DNA of 64,000 bases from Corella eumyota (taxonomy: Eukaryota; Chordata; Ascidiacea; Phlebobranchia; Corellidae): positions 1,178,001 through 1,242,000 of the forward strand of contig OY720102.1 in assembly GCA_963082875.1 (NCBI GenBank). Direction: 5' to 3'. Position 1 is the first letter of the stretch; every line of letters starts with the position of its first letter. Shown piece by piece: positions 22,401-31,400 of the stretch. The translations under genes and the position numbers were made by a program. The notes beneath the pieces were generated by a model. That model saw nothing but the letters and a program-made list of their open reading frames with translations. It made no database searches and was not told where the DNA came from.

Positions 22401-25400
22401 TAATTAACAGTAGATAGTTTTTTTTCATTGCACTTTTTAAACCAGCAGTTTTTATCTTATAAGGTTCTAGGTTCAATAACCTGATACCACCACTAAAGTA
22501 TTTTAGTGTCTTAAAGAAAACAGTACCAACATTAGAACTCAATTTTTAATGTTTACAAATATCTAAGATTTTTATACAAGCTTTATAAATAAAAACTTTA
22601 ATGCTTTTTTACCTGGATTATAGCTTATCTCAGGCAGAAATAATTCTCCATAAATATGCCAGTAAGCTTTGCTAAAAATTCCAAGAAATGCTGTTCCAAA
22701 GTCGGCCTCGTTTGGGTACAATATTGCCTGACTTGAAACTCCGTAAGCAAATATAAACACAAACAAAATAAACACGAAAAATCCGAGATCTCGAAGCTAA
22801 AAAATAAATAATTTTTAAATTAACAAAAGTAATTTTAACAAGCTAGAAAAGTTAGCAAAAATATAACTTAATTTAAAGTTATATAGGAACTAAATTATGT
22901 TCACAAAGAATTTGTTATTTGTGTTAAAGATATTACTGTACACAAATGCAATATATTTATTCAACAAACAATAAATTCATTTAAGAAACCAAACTTCCTT
23001 TACATCATCTTTCTAATTTCCTGAATTGTTTAGTTTATATACTTAAGCCATAAAGCTCTAACTAAGGGTAATTAAAATATAAAATAATAGTAATTATCCA
23101 CTAATATGACTGGAAAAAACATATAAACATAGCTAAATTTTAAAAACTATATTATACAAATGTACCAAAAAATGACTTGAATAATGCTAAAACAAAATAA
23201 CCCCATACTAAAATTTATGCCTGAGTTAGAATTAAAAATGAACTTACCATATTTCCCACCATAATTAGTTTGGGACCTAGAGCTTTGTGGATTGTAAAAA
23301 TGTTTAGAATTCGCAAACAAAATACAATGAAAGAAACTGCCAGCACTTGTCTTGCTGCGTTCAAGTAATAAAATCTAAAAAAATAAACAATTTAAATCAG
23401 ACTTAGATAATAGTATTCTGCAACATAAGTAAATCATAAAATTTTATACTTTCAGTATCCTTAATAAATAATGGGTACAAATATTGCTTAAATTAAAAAA
23501 CATCAATATAGAACTGAGTGTTAAAAGCAAGTTAAAACGAAATAAAATTTACTTGAGATGCACCATATAAAATCCTTTACAACTTACCTTAAACCAAACC
23601 CAATCCCAAACAACACGATCGCCAAAACATCCATTTTATTCCAGGTATCTTGAAACCAAATTTTGATTCTTTTTCGAACACGTTTGTGGTTATGCTTACT
23701 AATCTAAAAAAAAAAACTTTAATTTAAAAATAAAGCTAATTTAAACCTTGAAATAGCATAAATTAGTGTTTTATTTTAAAAATATACCTAAAATTATTAC
23801 AATAAAAAAGTTTTTACTTAGTTAATATATATTCAAATTTTAAAGTAAATTGAAATGTTAAACAGTTCAACGAAAATAATTAAATTTGGGTATTAATACC
23901 AACAAGACACTTATAAAACTTTAACTAATTTATATATGTTAATACACTTACTTGTTTAACTTCATCTAAGGCCAAACAGACAACCCAAGCCAGTAAAATA
24001 TACTCAAATATTGAAGCAGTGGTGCCAGAGAAGTTAAATACAAGAATGTAGGTGAATAACAGAAGAAAGGCCTGCAAAATTTAATTAAAATTAAAGAATA
24101 TATTTTGTCATATTTACTTACAAGATCAATTACAATTTAATATATATTTGTTTATTCTTGACATGGATAGAATTCACAACCTAAAGTAAAGTAACATCAG
24201 TTGCTTCAACCCAGTCTTGAATTGCCTTTGGAAGTTTGGGATAATATAAATTATAATTGCCCAGCAATTAAGCTGCTGATTAGGTGTTGGCTCAGCAAGA
24301 GTTTACACCATTTATAGCGCATTGCTTAAGGGTGCTACAGCATAAAAGCAGTGAAAATTAAATTCCAAACCTCATGCGGTGAAGCCAAGTGTTGTAACCA
24401 CTACACCACACTGCCGGTCAATATATATGATTTTTAACTATGAGTTTTTTCATCCAATTTTATTAAATTTTTATCAGGTGTTTTAAAATTACTATTTTTA
24501 GTACATTAAATCTTACCACATAGAAGTAGACGTTGTACCAGAACTTGACAATTGGAGCATAAAAAAACTTTGAAGTTTTCTGAACAAAAGTTGGTTCCTT
24601 TACTTCGCTTTTATTGTTTGTTTCTGCAATTTAGAAATTAATAATTAACAACTTTTTAAAGAAATTTTTAGGGTTTTTAATTTCAGGGTTTCCAAATACC
24701 TGTATCTGTATCAACCACTTCTTTATCAAAATGAATAACAAAAGGCATTATAGGGGGAAACACTGTGCATATAATCACTAAGAATGGACTCGTTTTTTCC
24801 TCCATTCCACCAAGCCAGATCTTACTCAACAAATACTGGACAGCTTGATGTGATATAAAATCCTAAACATTAAAAAAATGATCTATTAGTATGTAATTTC
24901 TTATTATGGCATTGGAAGCATTTATTTCTATTATGGCACTGGTAAACAATCCTATAGTTTTAAGTTTGTGCTGTGCAATGCTATACTATTTAGATTGTGT
25001 TTCAAAAAGATTTCGGGTTTGAGCCACACCAATGCCACACTATTCACCCTTGAAGCTGTCGTTTTCAGATAGCTCAAAACATGTCACAACAGCACACATT
25101 ATATTAAAACCCATATCCTTAAGGAAAATATATAAAAAGGGTAAATTATAAAAAAGATTTTTTTGCTTGCTTAAATCTTTATCAAAAAATACCTAAAAAA
25201 AACTTTTAAAACCATAACCTTATTATACAACATAAAAATAATTAAAAATAATAAGATAGTACATTTAAAACCGAGTTTCTACCTTGCATTTAGCCTTGAC
25301 AGCTGTTTCAAGACAGGTCAGATCTCCCCATTTTTTTACTCTTCTAGTTATTGATGCAGCCGCTATATCAGGATCCTTCTCATAAAACTCAGTTAAAACA

Positions 25401-28400
25401 CCAGTAGCTAACTCTTCATAAACATTTGCATGATCCAATAAGTCAGCTTTCTGTTAAGGAGGTACAATAATTGTTATCAAAACTAATTGAAATAACTTTT
25501 TTATATATTTTTATCCTTGATGTGCGAAGGTCGACTTCACAACCTAAACATAGAGTTACATTAGTTATCCCGACCCAGTCTCGAATTAACTTTGCTGGTT
25601 TGGAATATCACCAACTATAATTGTCTGATAACTAATCTGATGATAAGTTGGGCACAGCAGGAGTTTATACCGTCTATAGTGACTTACTCGAGAGTGCTAC
25701 AGCATAAAAGCAGTGGAAATCAAACCAAGGATGTCATGTTGAAAGGCCAAGTGTTTTTATAACTACCTTACATTGTCATCTTATCAGCATGAATAACAAC
25801 ATCTTGTGAAATTTTGTGTTAATTCTTACATACTTACACTTTCTCTGAGTTCAATCCTCTGGGCAAGAGATTTTAGCATCCTGGTTGCCATGACAGCGGC
25901 AGGAAGCTCCTCCCACAATCCTACCCACAATGCCATTGCAGTTTGTCTTTTGTTCGTCAATATACACCACTGAAACAATTCACGGATTGGGTTGAAATAT
26001 TTCTGATAAGCAATTTTTTCCTAAATTTAAATGCAAAAATTTAACTTAAAGTAACATTAAGAAAATAAAAAGGAATTTTTTTCTATGTCTTTATCCTTGA
26101 TGTGGAAAGATCAAAAGCACGTCCTAAATATAGAGTGACAACAGTTACTCCAACCCAGTCTCGAGTTACCTTTGACAGTTTGGGAAATTATAGATCATAA
26201 TTGCCTGATAATTAAACTGCTAATTAATCGTTAGCTCAGCAGAAGTTTTAAACCGTTTCTAATGCCTTACTCAAGAGTGCTACAGCATGAGAGCAGTGGA
26301 GATTAAACCCACGACCTCATGTACTGTAGCAAGTGTTTTAACCAGAACACCATGCTGCCAGTTCATTATAAAACCAATAAAGAAATGAAATACAAAAAAT
26401 TAATGTACCACCTTGTCCTCCTTTCCATTAAGTTGGGTTTCCTCGTAAACTTGGTTATTAACACAACATTCTGTTGAGAGATTTTTGGTGGTATTCAAGA
26501 TTTTAAGATGAGAATAAGGTGACTTGTAAGTATATCCCATAAGTGATTTCATTACTCTAAAAAAAATTAGAAATTAAAAGCACATAACCTAATAAAACCT
26601 AATAATGACTAAAATAGGATATAAATAATTTATTAGACATTAGTTAATTGTAAATATTTTTTTTTTAAATGTCAACCAAAGAAAAACCAAGCTTTAAACA
26701 TGGGGTTTTTGGTTTAATTTCCACTGTTTATATCAAAGTGCTTTTGAATAAGGCCCTATAAACATTACAAACTTCCCCCAAGCACAAAACCAATAAAATA
26801 GATTAATTCTAAGCAATTCTAACTATAAATAATATTATAAACTACCAAAAGCAACTGGAGACTGGGTCAAGGTAACAAATGTTACTCTATGTTAAGGCAC
26901 TAAAGTCAACACTCTTAAATTAAGAATAAAATATATATTTGTTACCAAAAGATTTACAGCATTAATTTCTATGCAATTTAAACTTACTTTCCAATTGTTT
27001 CGATTGTGATTTCCTTTTCTTTTTTATACTTTTTTAACAGAGTCTCAATATTAGAATTTTCTTCAGATTTTTTGTACAACTCAACCAATCTTTGGGTGGT
27101 TAAAAATAACCTTAAATTCAATCCATAATCGAGAAATAATTTAACAAATTCCGTCTTGTCCTAAAAATAAACAAATCATGTTAAAAATCAATTAGAACAA
27201 ATCTTTTAAATAATGCCTTAGCCTGAATAATTATGTCTTTAAATAACACAGTCTAAAAAAAGTTTTCTTGTAAAGGTTATTGTTAAAACAAAATTCCAAT
27301 AAAAAGTTTAATAATAATTTACAGAGTTTAGTAAATGTCCTAAACTTATCTACCTATATAAATATATATATATGTATGTATGTCCAATTTATATGTCTAC
27401 AAAATAAATTACACTGCTGTTTGTGGTGCGCGGGTGAATTATCCTGGCCAAATATTAGATGCAACCATATTACAACAAATAAAATGGCAATCAAAGATAG
27501 AGCTTTTGACTAGCAATTTTAAAATAAATTAAACTGCTATAGCAAAGAAAAAGTGATTTATAAAAAAAGCATACTACGCATAACACCATTATCATTTACC
27601 TTGTACAAAGCTTCTAGAAAGAGTTGACAAAGATCACTTTGTGCAATATTAGCATCATCAGTTAATATATGTGAATGAGCAATATCACTTCTATCCCAGG
27701 TAAGTGCTAACTTCAACTGCTCAATTCTATTCTCCTTTAAATCAGGATCTGAAAAAATAAACCTTTGTAAAACATTTGATGGTCTTAGTAGTATATGTTC
27801 ACATAAAATGGGGTTTAGAACTGTTAAATAAGGAGCCTAAAGCAACAGCACTTGTAGTACAAACAAAAGAGTATGTGATTATATATACCATGATTTCCCT
27901 TTACGTTTTGACCAATTTAACTTAATTTACAACTTCAACTAACAGTTAAAAAAATGATATTTTTAGTTATTAGGCTTAAGCAATTTCTACACTTGGTTTT
28001 ACAATTTCTATTACATTTTATTCTGTTTTATGCTTCTACCAAGTTTACTTACTGTTGAGAATTGCTTGCAAAATAGCAATATCCAGGTCAGCAATATTAT
28101 CCTCATTATCCACTTGAAACAAGGTAATATTTTCCTTCATTCTAATACATTCCTTTACTGTGTTGGTGTTCCTGTTTAAACCATCAAATTTTGTCATTCC
28201 CTGCTCTGTGAAAACAAGTCAGTATTACATTAATGTATTTGATGTTAATTTAACATAATACTTTGCATTTCAAACTTAAGTTGACCAATTTATATCAACA
28301 TTGGGTAGGTTGTAGAAGGCATAACTTTATTAAAATAGCACTAATATGAACTATAACTAAGTGTAAAGGACACATTTAAATTTTATGTAGCAATATGTAT

Positions 28401-31400
28401 GTATTCAAAGGAGTTAAATATAATCTAAGTCATAAAAAAGTCAAGTGATTTAACCCAAAATATCTAAATATTAAGAAAGCATACTGCGAAGCATTTTAAA
28501 ATATTCAAAATATAAAATATTATTAATGAATCTTTTTAATCAAATGAGTAAATAATTAACGTAATATTCCTATGATTAACCACTTTTGACTATTCTTTAA
28601 TTTACAGCGCATCTATATGTAAATCAAGATACAGAAATTTTACAATTTAGAAACACTTACCTATCATAAGCTCCTTAACAAGTTGGTCGGTAACAGCAGT
28701 ATGAGAATAAGAGTAAAGTGAACCCAGTATACTAGCCCACCCTCCAGACCCATCAACCACTACTACAGGAGTGCCTTGTTTAAGTGAGCTGTATACTGTC
28801 TGTATAAAGTAAATATAAAAGTGGTTAAATTCAGACATTTAATAAACGGTTAATATGAACATAAAAAACTGGTATTGCAAATTTAAACTTAGAATTTTAT
28901 AATTTATGTGATGGTCTGGTGCATATAATTATACAAAGTAGGTAAGATTTGACACATAAAAGATATAAGACACTAGGGTTGGATGATACAAAATATTTGG
29001 GTAAATGTAAATTTAAACCACCTATTGTCATTACTGTTAGTATAGTAGGGTACAAAGCAATCAAAAAGTAATTGAAAATTAAACACAATTGAGTGACAAA
29101 AATGTAAAGGATTTATAATATACATAATTAAGTTGACAAACTTCATAGACAGGATTAATATTTATTTTTTTTTTGTATATATCTTTATCCTCGATGTGGG
29201 AAAGTCGAATGCGTGACTTAAACATAGAGTAACATCAGTTATTCCGACCAAGTCTTGAGTTGCCTGTGGCAGTTTGGGATATTCTAGATTATAATTGCCA
29301 GTTATTATGCTGCTTTAAGTGCTGGCTCAGCAGAAGTTCATACCATTTATAGGGCCTTACTTAAGGGCGCTAAAGCATGAGATCAGTGGGGATTGAATCC
29401 ACGACCTTATGTGTGGTGTAGCAAGAGTTCTTACCACGCTGTCAGTTAAATAAACATTTTGTGACAAATTGTCATATAAATATACAAAACATGATTAAAT
29501 GTAAACTTACTTCTAATGAGCCAGGACCACCTTGAACAATCACACACACAATAAAAACCTTGACGCCTTTCTCACTGCTCTTTTTAGCTGAAGTAAAAAG
29601 TTAAACAAAAGGTTAGTCATATTTTAATACAATGAATTCTTCAAAAGTTTAGCTAGGCAATTGATTTAAAATGTTGTTTAAAAACATAGTCATCAAAAAA
29701 ATATAATAAAACAATATATTTATATGCAATTTGTTAAAAAAATTCCTATTTTTGAGTAATAATTTAATAGCCAAACTATTTAGTTCCGATATAGCTTCGA
29801 TTGAAAGAAATGCAAGCCTTGTCAGGTCTAAACAACCCAACATATCGTCAATATTCAACAAACTAATATTTATATACTACACTTAACTTTAAGTTTAACC
29901 AATACTTACCAACATAACTTTCAAATCTTGTTCTCAAATCGATTTCAGTTCCATATTTATCTTTGCTTCCATCATCCACTAGTATAAAATGTGTGTGGTT
30001 CTTATCCAATAGACTTGTTTTATCATTATATCGTGGATCATCCATATCATGACTGTATTGAGCAGGCTGAAAAATTAATTGTTACTTTATATATTTATGG
30101 TAAATTTTAACTAGCTTAGGGATTGGAGTAAAACACTTTGTTTTATTACATGGGGCCCTGAGTTTGATTTCTATTGTTTCTATGCTGTTTTGCCTTTGAT
30201 TAAGACAATTTAAAAAGTAAGAAATCCTATTGATCTCAAAACAATTAGGTAAAGGATGTTAAGTAACAGAACTACCAAGGTCTATAGAAGAAAATAAAGG
30301 TAAATTAACCTTATTAAGGCTTGTGTAATTATTATTTTACAAAATTGAAAGTAAAAAATTCTATAAAAACAACCTCGAAATGTTGAACAGATAAAATCGA
30401 AAGTTAATTTATTAAAATAAAAGTAGTTATAAAAGTAATCTTACTTCAAACAAGTTTTTATTTTTATTCTCAAGTTGATGTCGGTTTCTTATTATTCCCC
30501 ATGGAACAATACCCAGAGCTACAACCTTAAACACAATTGGAAATTAAGGTTTATATATTTATCTGGTTGATTTTAATTAAAAAAATTTAATTTTTAAATG
30601 TTGTATAATTTGATATAAAAGACCTAGAAAAGCCAGTTTTTATTCTTAAAAAAGGCATAATTTAAACAGATAAGCAACATTATATTTAATTTGTTTATGT
30701 ATTACACATTTCAAAAATATATATTTAAATATCATTATACAGTTGTTTTTATATATATCTTTATCCTTGATTTGAGAAAGTCAACTTAATGACCTAAACA
30801 AAGACTAACATATGCTAACCTGACCCAGTCTCGAGTTGGCTCAGGCAGTTTAGGATAATAGGAATATAATTGCCAAATAATTACGCTGCTGATTAACTTT
30901 TGACTCAGCAGAAGTTTATACCATTTCTAGTGCCTTACTCAAGGGTGCTACAGCATGAAAGCAGTGAGAATCAAACCCATGGCCTAATGTAGTGTGACAA
31001 GTTCTCTGACTACAACACTGCGCTGCCAGGAATTGCTTTTAATGAACAAAAACTTTCATTATACCATAAACTAACCTTTTGATCTGAGCTTTTAACAACT
31101 GCATATTCCTGAACAGCTTTCCCAACATGTTTCATCACCCCGCAGTTGGTTCCCCCAGTTGTTATCCATGCCCCTGTATAAGTAAAAAAACTACCTGTTA
31201 CTTGGTGTTTTAACTATGTTTTTTATATTTATTTATTCCTAATGTGCGAAGTTTAACTTCACGACCTAAACATAACATATTAGCCTGAACCTGCCTTAAG
31301 TTAAATGTGGCAGTTTGGGATTTTATAAATTTAAAATTACCCATTAGTTAAACTACTGATTAAGTGTGGCTTAGCAGAAATTTATACCCAATATAGCACC

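Noticed and set aside
22572-22775. A stand-alone 67-residue membrane protein
   Set aside because: It is the S5-pore exon of the TRPM2-like channel, with flanking splice sites.
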